Assembly (NCBI GenBank): GCA_003956705.1
Contig: QZCP01000146.1
Coordinates: 186,001-250,000 of the forward strand
Length of the DNA: 64,000 nucleotides
DNA from: Brevipalpus yothersi
Taxonomy: Eukaryota; Arthropoda; Arachnida; Trombidiformes; Tenuipalpidae
Reading direction: 5' to 3'
Part shown: piece after piece, positions 12,920 to 24,596 of the stretch
Numbering within the stretch: position 1 is the stretch's first letter
Layout of the letters: each line of letters starts with the position of its first letter
The notes under the pieces: model-generated
Database searches by the model: none
The model's input: only the letters and a program-made list of their open reading frames with translations
What the model was told of the DNA's origin: nothing
Position numbers and translations under genes: made by a program

Positions 12920-14244
12920 TTTCGCGAAAGATCACACAATTAGCTTGAATTAGAAGATAGCTTTGACTTTGTTAACTTTCTCACACATACACAATATAAC
13001 TGTCACACAAACATGATAAGAGAGATGGAAAAATCGAGGTCGAAAATAAATTCAAGTGACTGCAACAATTAGACCGAACTCGACAGTTATCAAGGGTTGA
13101 CCACATTCCAGCCATGAGACATGTGATAAGCAATGAAAAGGGTTCATATCTACATTTATCTCTTCAATTTCATCATCTTTATCTGCTTATCAGTATGTTC
13201 ACAGCAATCTGGATAGCTTCAAAGTGATTGTTTTCATCATGAGACAGCCAAGTTTTGAACTTTCTCGCCACATATTCACATACAATCCCTTATCAGAATT
13301 AATTGCACGCCAAGATGATGGATCTCAGGGAAAATAGCAGATCAAGTTTCGATTGGAAGAATCCTGTTTAGTGGTGGCGATGTTCGGTTCCCATGAACAT
13401 ATTGCATGATGTAATATTTCGAAAAGCAAGCTGCATGATAATGTTCATGTGATTAAGTTTGTAGCCATTGGTTGGAGATAATTACTATTCACAATGTTAT
13501 TATTAATATCCTTGTTATCAAAATCATATAAAACATATTAATATTATATTTTTCCGGGGCTTAAATTTGAGGAAGAGTTTATGTTGGGGTGCATTGATGG
13601 AGGTGAAGAAAGATAATACAGATGAGTTTTGGTTGTTTGTAGTATTATTTGAAAGTGAAAAAAAACGGTTTGAAATTTTTAACCTCTAAAAGAAAGGAAG
13701 GAAAAGTAGAGAATGGAAGAGAAAGTTTTTAAGAATGGCTTAAAAATACTACAAAAGAGCGAGAGAGAAATGAAATGAAAAGTTGTACATGTGTGTAAGC
13801 ATGAAAGCTTCACACACATATTTGAGAAGAAGCTTAAAGTATTAAAAAAAAGTTAGCGAAAGGAAGTACAATAAGAAAGGAAGAAAGAATGAACGGAAGA
13901 AAGTGAATGATGGAGTACCATCATCATTGGAAGAACAATTAAAATGGCAAAAGAGTTAAAGTAAGAACAGCTGTGCTGAGTTGAGGGGAGGATGTGTTTT
14001 GATAATTTCTTGCTAGAAAAATATTCTCTCAAGACAGATGAGAAAGAGAGAAAGAGAGAAAGAGAAAGAAATGCAGAGGATGCAGAAGAATCAAACACCA
14101 ACGCGTTCTTGTGGCGTTGGTTAACAAGTATGATTTTCAAAATGGTACGAGTAAGAAGGAGGAAGAAGAAGAAGAATAAGATAGAAAATCAAATATGAGA
14201 GAAAGAAAGTAAGAAAAGAAAGAGAAGAGAAGCAGAAATAGAGA

Positions 14245-14847
14245 TCAGTGTTTGTAGGCGAAATGATAGAATGTGAAAGCACAAACACCACCGATGACCA
14301 CTAGTGTTTGCCAAAAACTTCGCGTTGAACACGGTGATCCTATGTTTGATTGATTATAGTAATCGATCAGACCATCCCAACCTCGGTTACTTCTTATCCA
14401 ATTGGAAAGGCGACTAGTAACATAATTAACTAGCCAATCAGCAACGGTATCTATAGTGGTTATGTCATCACGGGTTAGATAGTAATCGTATGCCAATTCG
14501 ATGGTGAAAACAAATAGTGTTAAGACATGATTCCATCTGATTCCTTCACCAAATAGATGTTCGGCAATACAAGCAAATGCAGTATAACCAGATTGATCCA
14601 CAATAGAACCATTTTGACGCTCCATCGCCGATATTACTTGCTCAGTTTTACTTTTCATTTCACGAAAACTGGCACCATTTGAACGTAACTCATCGGACAG
14701 CTCATTAAGTGTGGTGACAACCCGTTTTAATCGTTCATCGACTATGTCATTCCATGTATCATTGTACTTTATTGGAATCCAGCGGAGATCTTTTTGGTGA
14801 AGCTGAGCTTTAAAATAATTATACACAATCATTTCTACATCATCCAT
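14245..14847 (-). CDS. Bcl-2 family apoptosis regulator, tail-anchored
   Basis: Single-exon, 200 residues. A BH1-like segment reads HLFGEGIRWNHVLTLFVF (family pattern ELFxDGxxWGRIxxFF), BH2 reads WIRSNRGWDGLIDYY (pattern WIxxxGGW), a degenerate BH3 candidate LSDELRSNGASF lies near residues 49-60, and the last ~22 residues are a hydrophobic anchor (FWQTLVVIGGVCAFTFYHFAYKH). Multi-BH Bcl-2 proteins sit on mitochondrial or ER membranes and control outer-membrane permeabilisation by binding BH3 peptides. The BH3 lacks the usual GD pair, which leaves open whether this is a pro-survival or pro-death member. The ATG at 14847 has stops shortly upstream. Its upstream DNA carries the inverted-repeat sequence described at 14879-15150. 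Confidence 0.85.
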   Translation of the reverse strand: MDDVEMIVYNYFKAQLHQKDLRWIPIKYNDTWNDIVDERLKRVVTTLNELSDELRSNGASFREMKSKTEQVISAMERQNGSIVDQSGYTAFACIAEHLFGEGIRWNHVLTLFVFTIELAYDYYLTRDDITTIDTVADWLVNYVTSRLSNWIRSNRGWDGLIDYYNQSNIGSPCSTRSFWQTLVVIGGVCAFTFYHFAYKH

Positions 14848-14878
14848 GGTGAAAAAGAATACGTATCAGAGCTCATCG

Positions 14879-15150
14879 AATGATGAGACTTCTGCACAAT
14901 GAGTCCAAATGGCTGTCCCAATATGGTGTACACAATGAGAAAAAAGAAAAATATTTAATTATAATTAACCGGAAAAATGAGAGATGAAGATGATGAAGAG
15001 ATGAGAGAAAATATGTGTCCACCAAGCAACACCAAAAGTCACTCATCAAGTGAAGCAAACAGCAAACAGCGCAAATGTATAGATATTAAATGCTCTGATA
15101 TCGGATACTTTTTTGAGCGCCTTTTTCATACCTTTTACCGGTTCTGAGTT
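14879..15150 (+). repeat. Inverted repeat, left copy (Bcl-2 upstream)
   Basis: This block recurs in inverted orientation at 16247-16468. The most conserved part (15081-15147) includes gcgcctttttcatacctttt and ccggttctg and is almost identical over ~65 bp; outer parts (gcacaatg.gtccaaatgg, taattataattaacc, tgtccaccaagcaacacc) are similar with small indels. It lies directly upstream of the Bcl-2 ATG. Confidence 0.8.
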
Positions 15151-15457
15151 TTGTTTGTTGAGTTTGTTTGTAAACATGATTGATAATTGATTTGATAATG
15201 ATCATGATTGAGTTGATTGAGTTGATTAATTGATTGTTTTTCGTCTTGTTCATAGTTAAAGGTTTGAATGTTCCATGCTATGCTGATGAGGGCAACTTGA
15301 TTATCACATTCAATTTGTTTCCAATATGATGCAAAGCTCAAGAAGCAGTACAGCACTGCGAAGTAAGAAGTAACTTTTCAATTAAATTGAGAAACTGGAA
15401 TTAATATTGAATTGAGATGAATTTTTTTTTCGTGATTTTCTTGTGATTGCAGATAAA

Positions 15458-16141
15458 ATGCCTCCACCAAAAGGTAGACAAGAAGTGGTTTCTGATAAGG
15501 CAGCCAATATTCAGTCATCTTTGATGACTGCTAAATTTTTGCGCCTCAAATTGGAGAATGTGAAGACTGAAAGAGAGGTGGATGAAAAGATGAAAGCTCA
15601 TGCGAAAATTTTCTCAAAACTTATCGAAGAGAATGATAAATTGGCTGATGAACTTTCGGCTAAGCGAATTCGCAATCAAAAGTTTAAATTGTATCTGGAA
15701 ACTATTGAAAATTCTGATACTCAACATGAGTTTTTGGATAAAATTTTGAAAGAACTCGAGAAAATTGATGAGAGTCTAAATTATCTACTAGAACGAGCAA
15801 AGTCCAAGCAATCAATAGTCAATCTTATTGGAGTGAAAGAAGATACTGTTCATCTACTGAATGGTTGGTATTTTGAGCACTATCTCAACTCTTCAACCAT
15901 GGCTCATATTTCTTTTCTCATATTTTTAGATCTCTTACGGATCGGAGCAGATATGAATGATCCAAAAGCAAGCAAACTAGCTTGTCTTGCCAGAGAGTCG
16001 GCCAAAATTCATGAATTTTCTGATCAATTGGCTGAATTACGTCAAAAAGTGGACCAACAGCGTGAGGAATGCCAAAAGCTACATGAAGAGAAGAATTATT
16101 TGCGAAAAGTTCGGGAAGCAATCGATAAAGATGGTGTTTAG
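15458..16141 (+). CDS. Coiled-coil protein, family not recognised
   Basis: Starts at the ATG (MPPPKGRQEVVSD) placed 7 bases after an acceptor-like ttgtgattgcag, so a non-coding first exon probably exists. A 66-bp intron is likely at 15864-15929 (G|gttggt ... tatttttag|AT): removing it joins VHLLN to DLLRIGADMNDPKASKL and keeps the frame; if unspliced it would add 22 hydrophobic residues. The product, about 205 residues, is charged and largely alpha-helical with heptad-like stretches (residues ~25-110 and ~160-200). It may be a small cytoskeletal or spindle component such as an augmin or kinetochore subunit, but I cannot assign it. It sits between the two inverted repeat copies. Confidence 0.7.
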   Translation: MPPPKGRQEVVSDKAANIQSSLMTAKFLRLKLENVKTEREVDEKMKAHAKIFSKLIEENDKLADELSAKRIRNQKFKLYLETIENSDTQHEFLDKILKELEKIDESLNYLLERAKSKQSIVNLIGVKEDTVHLLNGWYFEHYLNSSTMAHISFLIFLDLLRIGADMNDPKASKLACLARESAKIHEFSDQLAELRQKVDQQREECQKLHEEKNYLRKVREAIDKDGV

Positions 16142-16246
16142 TTCTCGATTATTTTTTCCATAATTTCTTGTTATAAAACACATTAAAACTTTCAATTAAT
16201 CATTTAATCATAATCGTTGTCGAACATTAACACACTCACAAGACCC

Positions 16247-16468
16247 AGAACCGGTAAAAGGTATGAAAAAGGCGCTCAAAAAAGTATCCGATATTAGAGC
16301 ATTTAATATCGATACTTTTACGCTTTAACTCCACTTGATGGCTGACTGTGTTGGTGTTGCTGGTGGTGGACAAACAGTTAAATTTTATTTGGTTAATTAT
16401 AATTAAATTTAATTGTGTACCACATTGAACAACCATTTGGACACATTGTGCACCAGTCTCACCATCAA
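16247..16468 (-). repeat. Inverted repeat, right copy (TFIIE-beta upstream)
   Basis: Reverse-complement counterpart of 14879-15150. Relative to the gene it precedes (TFIIE-beta, plus strand) it has the same orientation as the left copy has to Bcl-2 (minus strand). That placement suggests a duplicated upstream region rather than a random repeat. Confidence 0.8.
16307..16314. promoter_or_regulatory. TATCGATA (DRE-type) motif
   Basis: A perfect TATCGATA palindrome within the right repeat copy, ~500 bp upstream of the TFIIE-beta ATG. In Drosophila this octamer is the DREF site of housekeeping promoters. The left copy has the degenerate TATAGATA at the same place. Function here is inference. Confidence 0.4.
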
Positions 16469-16816
16469 GTCAAGCCGGTGTAAGGTGGTATTGAAACATA
16501 CTTCATACTAATGTACGCTCAACAGTCAGTAGTGTAAATAGTAGGTTCTGATGAGAATATAAACAGAAAAATTTAATTCTGAATTGATGCTTAATTCTGT
16601 TGTTTGAAGCCTAATTTTGATTAAATAAATTTTCACTCAACCAATATCAGTGTCTATTGATCACATCGTAAAGGTGTGTTATCTTTGATTTTTCTATCTC
16701 TATGTCTATGTCTCGCTCTCTCTCTCTCCCTATGATCACGTTTGGAAGAGCAACATTGTTGTTGATTCATGTGTTGTTTTGATTACAACAGATTCACCTC
16801 TGGTGCATCGGTGATC

Positions 16817-17707
16817 ATGGATCCAGCCTTGTTGAAAGCGAGAGAAGATTTCAAGAAAAAAGCGCTCAACAATCCAACTGTTGAGAAGAAGAAAAAGAGT
16901 CTCACCAATGGAACATCAACCATTACATCATCAGCATCATCATCATCAGCCAATGATGGTCCTTCTGCAGCCAAAAAGCGTCGACCACCTTCAGCCAAAG
17001 AGATCATTCCATTTAATTATAAGACACATGTACCCGCGTCAAGTCATAATTTTGCTACTCTATCAAAGATAGTCATGTATATGAGAAAAAGATATCTCGA
17101 AGGTGACACTGAAGCGCTCACCTTGGATGAAATGTTAGATGAAACAAATCAACTAGATGTTAGCCAAAGACAACGACAATGGTTGGCAAATGAAGCTCTC
17201 AAAAATAATCCTAAGATTGAGATCTTGGAAGAAGGTGCTGTGATAAAGTATAAGTATAAGCCGAAATTTAAATTAGAAAACAAAAGTTCTCTTCTTAGAC
17301 TACTAGACAAATATGATCGAGAAGGATTAGGTGGAATAACTTATGAAGATGTGCAAGAATCTCTACCTTATGCTGAGAAGATTATCAATTTGTTGAAGAA
17401 TAAGGAGAAAATAATCATCATCACCCGACCAGTTGATAAGAAACGTATTTTGTTCTACAATGATACCAATTCTCAACTTAAAGTTGATGAAGAATTCCAA
17501 AAAATGTGGAGAAGTGTTGCCGTAGATGGTTTGGATGAGCAGAAAATTGAAGAATATCTAGAAAAGCATGGTATCACCTCAATGCAAGAATTAGGTAGCA
17601 AAAAAGTGGTTCCTATTCAAAGAAGAAAAAAACCTACTTCCAAAAAACCCAAGGCATTCAAGAAGCTCAACGATCATATGGGCGATACTCTCATCGATTA
17701 TTCATAA
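16817..17707 (+). CDS. GTF2E2: General transcription factor IIE subunit 2 (TFIIE-beta)
   Basis: 296 residues, close to the human protein length (291) and collinear with it: N-terminal MDPALLKAREDFKKKAL, a Ser-rich linker, the core winged-helix region (LSKIVMYMRKRYLEGDTEALTLDEMLDETNQLD), WLANEALKNNPKIE, a second winged helix (LLRLLDKYDREGLGGITYEDVQESLP), DEEFQKMWRSVAVDG, and the basic C-terminus VPIQRRKKPTSKK. TFIIE-beta pairs with TFIIE-alpha in the RNA polymerase II pre-initiation complex and helps recruit TFIIH. The start is the ATG matching the family N-terminus; an in-frame upstream extension is ignored because a 3' splice acceptor (gattacaacag at ~16780-16790) precedes it, which indicates a 5' UTR intron. 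Confidence 0.96.
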   Translation: MDPALLKAREDFKKKALNNPTVEKKKKSLTNGTSTITSSASSSSANDGPSAAKKRRPPSAKEIIPFNYKTHVPASSHNFATLSKIVMYMRKRYLEGDTEALTLDEMLDETNQLDVSQRQRQWLANEALKNNPKIEILEEGAVIKYKYKPKFKLENKSSLLRLLDKYDREGLGGITYEDVQESLPYAEKIINLLKNKEKIIIITRPVDKKRILFYNDTNSQLKVDEEFQKMWRSVAVDGLDEQKIEEYLEKHGITSMQELGSKKVVPIQRRKKPTSKKPKAFKKLNDHMGDTLIDYS

Positions 17708-18273
17708 CGCTGGCTAATGTCTAGTTTTTGTTATATTTAATTGTGCCAGGAGTAGGTTTTGCTTACCTTTGTACACTCATATATATTGATACATGTACTG
17801 TAAATAGAGCCTACTTTTATCAAGAGTCAGCAAAACATTTTCCTATATATAAGTTGTTATGATCATACATTTCATTCTTATAAAATTCATACGATAAAAT
17901 TTTCTCACTGCCAGTATATTCTTGAGTGCTTGTCCCAAAACTCTGTGACACCTTAAAGTGTGGTAGCTGATGGCATTATTTCGGCTTCTCATCATAGTAC
18001 ACTGTATACGTGAGCGCACACAATCAGTTGATTGCACTCGATTTTTATCGAAGTTTACCGTTCATTTCCTCTGTCCATAAATCTATATCTCACTCTGGAC
18101 TGATTGAATGAGCTCCAAGAGATGGATCGAAATCTGTCACATTGATCTTTCTGTTCAAATATTTGATATTCGATTCGGTCGAATTTCCTTAGAAATATCG
18201 CAGAGAAAGTGGTGAAAAATCATTGAAGTGTATGAAATCATTGATTTGATTTTGATTGATTGGATTTTTCAAA
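17708..18273. other. Intergenic, TFIIE-beta 3' UTR and receptor promoter
   Basis: No coding signal. The stretch separates two plus-strand genes. Confidence 0.5.
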
Positions 18274-19471
18274 ATGTCCCCGATTTTCCCTTTGTCCGAA
18301 GTCCGAAGTAGGCTTTACCCAGAAATTTCTTCGTCGATTGTATGCAGAATCCTTTTGGGAACACATTCGAGAATCACACCTATTTGTGTTCGAATTTTAC
18401 TGTTATTATGCCTCGTTGTGAAATTTAATGAGTGTTTGGTCAATTTAGAATATTTTATAGCCAGTTTTGACACAAAAAGTGATCATGCCTCCCGTTCGCT
18501 GAGTTATTTTGCAGATTTGACAATGGAACTTTGGTTCGTAGGTGGTTCATTCACTGGACTCCTGTTTCAAGTTGAAAAATTTTCCCGAACATTCGATGCT
18601 ATTTGGATGGAGTTGCCAATATCTTATGGTACTACCATGGGTCGATTTCTTGAAGTCAGTCGGAAAAACACCCGACACAACATGTGGAGACTGATCTTTG
18701 TATCTTCAATTATCATTTGCTACGACTTCCGGGGCGTTATAGAGAAAGGGTTGCAATCAAGAGTTTTACTTTTGCACGGAATGCTCAATTTTCTAGTGAA
18801 TCTTTCGGAATTGATCATCGAATTCGAAATGTTACGAACTCTTCTGGTCAGTACAGGTTTGATATCGAGTGGCTTCAAATGCATACAAACCCAGCTGAAA
18901 ACTCTCAAATCTCCGGATGATTTGACACCGGAAAAACTTGAACACTATCGAACATGCTACGATGGGCTGAAAAAATTGGTCAACCTGACCAATGATACTT
19001 TTTCGTTGTACATATCGATGACACTAACAATATTTGTTCCCAATTCAATCGCAGTATTTTACAATATGATTTTTTCTCCACTGACAGTGGAAATGTACAT
19101 CTTTAACGCTATCTTAACCACCTATAATTTCAATCTACTCTCCATAATGATCGCACCTCTCATCAAAGTCTATTCATCAGCTTCATCCCCCTACTTGCCC
19201 CTCTATCGAATCATGGTGGGACATTCATCGGATGCTTTGAAGATTGAGGTAAACTTCTTTTCACACTATGTACTGATGAGAAAAAGAAAAATTCGCAACA
19301 TAATTATTTTCCATCTTCATCTCACAGACTTCAATGTTTCTCGATCAATTAGGATCGAACAAAATTGGTTTTCGTTATCTCGGTGCCTACTATATAACTC
19401 CTGAGATTGGAGTTTCACTTGCTACTTTGGTGGTAACTTATCTACTTGGTCTGTCTGCCTTGATTGGATGA
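18274..19471 (+). CDS. Gustatory-receptor-like 7TM chemoreceptor
   Basis: Two exons, 18274-19248 and 19328-19471, separated by a 79-bp intron (GAG|gtaaac ... tctcacag|ACT), giving 372 residues. Several hydrophobic spans are visible (near ICVRILLLLCLVVKF, LIFVSSIIICYDF, VLLLHGMLNFLVNL, LTIFVPNSIAVFY, NFNLLSIMIAPL), and the second exon supplies the last membrane segment ending GVSLATLVVTYLLGLSALIG, with a TY pair where arthropod gustatory receptors carry the TYhhhhhQF-type C-terminal signature; the QF is replaced here. The C-terminal intron just before the last segment is a conserved feature of this superfamily. Such receptors are inverted 7TM ligand-gated cation channels of sensory neurons. 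The start is the first ATG; an earlier non-ATG codon in frame is disregarded. The ligand is unknown. Confidence 0.8.
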
Positions 19472-19688
19472 TACATGAAAAAGCAGAGAAACTTTGAAAA
19501 TTTTTGCCTCTATCATAAAAACTGAACTTTTATCACACATACTTTGATCTCTTCCCCCTCTTCTTTTCTCATCATCTTCATCTTTATCTCACATCTCACC
19601 ACTCTCATAGTTCACCAAAAAAAGTTTTGTACCTTCTCTGTAAGTTTTGGAGAAGTTTATCCTCTCTTCTTCTTATTCTATTATTTTC

Positions 19689-19802
<114 letters not shown>

Positions 19803-20227
19803 GCTCGAAAAAATTGCTCAAGTATTTCGACCAGGAACCGCTTCGTGAAGTCAAGTCGCTGCAATGTTATTTGACCATGCTCACAGCATTATTATTCGCC
19901 ATTTTTCACTGTTTTGATGATCAAAACGATATCTCTTTGGCTTCATTCTTTTGTTTAGTTTTGTGTCTGTGTACAATTGGATTAATTTGTTGTAATCTAT
20001 CAAGTTAATTGTTATCTGAAGTAGCCTTTATTGCTATTGAGTGATTGCCGTCTTTTGGCTTCATCTTGAAGCCTGGTCAAAAGTGTTGGAGAGTGAACAA
20101 TATATATATAGTAGTAGTATATAACTGTATATCTTCGCTATCCTTGACCCTTGTTCCATTTGATTTGATTGAGAATATCTTTCAAGTAAATAGATATATA
20201 TATAAATACCCACTCAAATACATCAGT

Positions 20228-21344
20228 ATGAGCTATAGTACTTCCTATTCGATGGGCTTAAATGCCCCCTACGAGCGTAGACCACAAGGCTCATCGGGAT
20301 CTTATGAGAGCTCTTACTCGGATCGTCAAGAATACAATCAACGTGAACGCGATCTTTTACGTGAACTTCGAGATATGAGTGAATCAGGTACTGGCAGTGG
20401 GGCTTCCAGGGCCTACAATGCTGTGGCCAAATTGAATTCCTACTCTAACACAGAAGGTGCTTCTCGAGAAGTGTTGGAGCTTTTTCCACCTCCACCCAAG
20501 CGATATTGTGCCCCACAAGATCGGCCAACATACAAAGGGGATATGTGTATTCCCAAAAAGGATGCCTTGCTGGTGGAAATGATTATGAGCGATAAAGCCA
20601 CCCTAAAAGCTCAGTTGGATGTTACCAAACAGGCCATAGTTGGTGAGTTTTTCATGCTACCTTGTGGAAATATTAATCGAAAGAAATTCCCATTTCCTGT
20701 TTGAAATGTCAGTCACTCATTAGTTTCTCATATCTTCGATAACAGGGCTCGACTATGTGATCGAATACATTGATCCAGACAGTAATATTCGTATTTACGA
20801 ATGTACTCTGTGCAAACATTTCCGTGCGGTTCAAAGTATTATGGAGCATCTTACTGGATACAATCATCGTGTCAATTACATTGTAAGTCAAATTTTCTTG
20901 CCACATTCACTCTCCCTGGAATTTTGCTTCTTATTTGAAGCATTTGGACTCATCCTCTCTGTTTCTTTCCAGCGCAAACGCTTTCCATCTGAAGTGAAGA
21001 TGTTCCTTCTGCCCGACGGCAAACACAAAAATCGTAACAGAGCCCTGATGATTGTGGCAAACTCACGTTGCGGTGAATTGGAACTGGTGTATGGACGCGG
21101 TGACTATCAAGTCAAGAATGAAAAACCAAAAATGCCCGAAGACGCTCTCGAAGCTCCCGAGAATGATTTGCTGTGTGAAGATGATGATCCATCTCTTGCG
21201 ATTCTTAAAAAGTTTGTCAAAGACTCTGAAAAAATTAAAATCGAAAGCGAAGAGGGTATGAGGCTGGCTAAGAAGATAACTTCAACACTCACTGCTGCCA
21301 TTTGTGAATTCAAATTCAATCAGAAACCCGAAAATGACGACTAA
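20228..21344 (+). CDS. U1/matrin-type C2H2 zinc-finger protein
   Basis: Three exons (20228-20642, 20746-20882, 20973-21344) with consensus sites (G|GTGAGT...AACAG; GTAAGT...TTCCAG) give 307 residues. An N-terminal Tyr/Ser/Arg-rich part is followed at residues ~137-186 by VGLDYVIEYIDPDSNIRIYECTLC...HLTGYNHRVNYIRKRFP, a CxxC...HxxxxxH zinc finger of the U1/matrin type with the HLTGxxHR motif. Such fingers bind double-stranded or structured RNA and occur in splicing-associated and nuclear proteins such as ZNF318- or ZFR-like families. The C-terminus is acidic then helical. It converges with Bre1, 230 bp between stop codons. The finger class is clear; the orthologue is not. Confidence 0.85.
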
Positions 21345-21574
21345 TTTCTTTTTGCTTAAGTTTATTCGTATAAGAATTCATTCCATCTCAGCTATATGGC
21401 AAATAGGTGAGATATTCAAATGGAGGCAGCATTTAAGCGGTATGAGATGGGTCAATTTTCGAGTCTAAATCATCATTTTTGACCATTTGAATTGACACTT
21501 TATTTGTCCTTAAAAATGAATATTGTACAATATGCTGACATTTTGATAATCGTATGTAATAATAATAATAAATG

Positions 21575-24500
21575 CTAAGCCAAATACAACCGGTGAAAAT
21601 CATTCGCGGCAAAGGAGGCATTACATTTGGGACATTTTCTCTGTCTGGTATCGTACCGCGTTCGGAGGCAATCGTAACAAAATACATGGAAACATTTGGT
21701 TAAAACAGCATCTTTTCGGTTAGTCTTACACGAGGGACATGTTAACTGAGATTTATAGTCTTTAATCTCTTCTTGCAGAACTTCATCAGCAGTGGAAGCG
21801 AGTTCGAATTTTTTCGCTCTCTCATACATTCTTCGCCAAGTCATTACTTCTTCTTGAAGCCGTTGATTTTTAAACGCCTCTTCTTGGAGAGAAGTCGTCT
21901 TCTCTGCAACAGTCGCTTGAGCTTCCTTCAATTGAGCTAAATGTTTATCAAGATGAAGTTTGAGATCTTGAGCAGATTGACCAGATTCTATGGCTTTACG
22001 ACGGTGGGATTCCATAGCCTGTTGGGTTAGACTAAGCTCTTTCTCAACTGTTGATAGATTATTCTGCAACAAACGCTCTTTTTCTTCAAGCTTCCTTACA
22101 ACTTGATTCTGAGCTTCTACCTGAGATTTCAGATTAATTACTTGGAGGTTGAGATTTTCCTTCTCCTCTTTCAATAACTTTGAAATACCTTGCGACTTGA
22201 TTCTCTCGCTCATCAGCTTAAAATTTGCATCGTCTTTCTCTCTCAACTGTTGCATCAAACGTGAGTTTTGATCTTGCATGTCTTCGAAGGCAGTTCCAGT
22301 AACTTCCATCTCGTTAAGAAGAGCTTCGTCCTCTTGTTTCTGCGCAGCCAGACTTTTCTGTAATTGTGCGATCGTTTCTTTGTACTTCGCTATTTCCCGT
22401 TGTGCATCATCGTCAGTGAAACGTCTCCTGTCTCCACTTCCACGGACATCGCCGTCTTGAAATTTGCCTAATTTCTTTCTCAACTCCTCATTCTCTGCTC
22501 TCAATTTCTTTTCAGCAACCATTAGCATTACCTTATCTCTCTGTTCTCTTTGGTTTGTTTTGTACATATCTATCACCAACTTCATCTCCTTATTTTGCTG
22601 TGAAAGTGCTTTCAGTTGATTCTTGAGTTCTCTTATAATATGATCAGGATCAGCTTTTCTCTCACTAGTCTTATTTTCGTGGCCATAAATTGAGCCCGAG
22701 GTCGTCGGATTACCACTACCATCCTCCTCTTTTTTCACCATATGATTAAATCGATTGGGATGCGCTGAGTGAGTTTGATGAGTAGATGATGAGTATGGAA
22801 TGTGACCTGTCGTGGTGCCCAGTGTTGAGCTTGCAATAACATTTGGTGAGCCCAAATTTTCCTCTTTCTTAACAGTAACACATGAGTTGTTCTCGTTAAC
22901 AATATTCTCACCAGGTTTTCTATCTACAGAGTCTTTAATAACTTCTCTAGAACCTCGACTATTTTCCGATTCAGATCCGAGTCTTGGCCTTTTAGCAAGA
23001 TTTTCCGGTGGAGTTGTACTATTATTCTCAGCGTTTGGTTTGGGCTTGATCTCCTGTTTGACACTACTATTTGGAGTAGACTGACTCTGGTTGAGGTTTT
23101 GATGTTGAGTTTCACAAATGTGCTTCAATTTGGCACACTCATGATTAAGTTCTTTGAGCCGTCGTTTATAACGCTGAGCTTCACCTTTCAATTGATGGTT
23201 ATGGTTCTGAAGACTCGTGATCAGATGTCTCATCTCTTTATTGATTGGACCAGTTTGCTCATTGGCGGCAATAGCTTGCTCGAACTCGATCCTGAGCATT
23301 TCATACTCTCTTCTGACTTGTTCGAGTTGATCTTCCAGCTGGATGATCTCAGTTCGGAGTCTTTTTTGCATGGATAACTCCTCCGATTCCATGTGCTCAA
23401 TTTGCCTGAGATGAGCATTTTTGGCATTTTGCATCATTGTACGAGTCTCTTCAAGCTGTGTCTTCAACTGCATAGACTCATTATAGAGGACTGAAAAGTG
23501 AGATTGTAAGCACTTATACTCAACCGTCTCGATCACAGTAGATTCAGGTAAACATTGTAGATCCAACTTAAGCTTCTCAATTAACGTTAACGAATCTTTA
23601 TGCGCTGAATTTAGGGTTTCCAATTCAGCCAAACGTTTACTGGCCAACTCTTTATACTCTTCCAACTCTTTTTGCATATCATCGATGGTACTAGGACTAA
23701 CATTCTCTCGATTTTTAGTACCTTTGTTGCCATTACTCCCGTGTTCACAGTCACTATTCGCGAGTTCAACATTGTGAATCTTTTCACGAGCTTCCTGGAG
23801 CTGCTCTTGTAGACGGATTTCCTTAGAACGAGATCGGTTGAGCTGGAATTCAAGATCATCAATATGGGCTTTCAACTCCTCATTTCGCACTTCCAAAGAT
23901 TCTATGGAATCTTTCATCTCATTGTATTTGAGGTTCATAGTGTGATGTTTTTCGTGAAGAGAGGTAACCAAGGCATTCAAGTTCTTATTCTCATTTTGGA
24001 GTTGAATATTTGCCTTTTTCACAGCCTCATCAAGGCTTGGATTGGAATCACTTCCAGCTTCTCCATCGCCTGTTGGTGAAAGAAATACATTAGACCTTAA
24101 CTCAATGAGTTGAAATGAGTGCTAGTGGAATCAAAAGAAGATCGGTTTGGATAAATGGCTGACAAAATGTTTCAAACAAACCTTTCAAAGCGAAGGTAAT
24201 CTTTTCATTTCTTTGTGTGATCCGATCAAAAGCGGCAATCACCTTACTCACAGCCCGCTTTGATACCTCTACTCGAAACCGGAGATTTTCTTCCAGCTCA
24301 TCTTTATCCCAATTAGATAAACGTGAAATGAAACTGGTGGTAGCTTCATTTTCATTATTGTTTTCACTTTCATCGCTGGTTTCAGCATCAAATCTTTGCA
24401 AGAGGATCCTTAAATCTTCATTCAATTGGTTCCAATAGCGATTGACCACATCCACAATCAGTTCAGCGGAAGTCTGTTTCTTGTCCAATTGTTCAATACG

Positions 24501-24596
24501 CTGACGAAGATCAGCCTCCGCTTTAATACGAGCTTCCAAACGTTCGCCAAGCTTTTTATTCTGGAATTTCAATATATTTATGTCCAATTGTTCCAT
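21575..24596 (-). CDS. BRE1: E3 ubiquitin ligase Bre1 (RNF20/RNF40)
   Basis: Two exons: 24596-24182 and 24069-21575 (G|gtttgt ... caacag|GC, 112-bp intron), giving 969 residues against 975 and 1001 for human RNF20 and RNF40. The N-terminus (MEQLDINILKFQNKKLGERLE, VNRYWNQLNEDLRILLQRFD) is the conserved Bre1 start, a long coiled coil fills the centre, and the C-terminal C3HC4 RING reads CPSCKTNRKDAVLTKCFHVFC YDCLRTRYDTRQRKCPKCNASF with the family ending. Bre1 with Rad6/UBE2A,B monoubiquitinates histone H2B in transcribed chromatin, which is needed for H3K4 and H3K79 methylation. A low-complexity Ser/Asn/Thr insert interrupts the coiled coil around residues 430-570. Human proteins have ~40 more N-terminal residues, so a short extra 5' exon is possible. 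Confidence 0.95.

Larger units (their letters stand above)
10164..14244. other. Gene-poor stretch with a candidate promoter near 10.8-10.95 kb
   Basis: No convincing coding region. A GC-rich island at about 10800-10930 (tttataaaagcgg, then several cggc/gccgcc motifs) differs from the AT-rich surroundings and lies 0.65-0.8 kb upstream of the tankyrase ATG, so it may be that gene's promoter; this is inference. The rest contains (GA)n tracts, cat/atg trinucleotide runs near 12460-12490 and AT-rich sequence. Confidence 0.45.
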
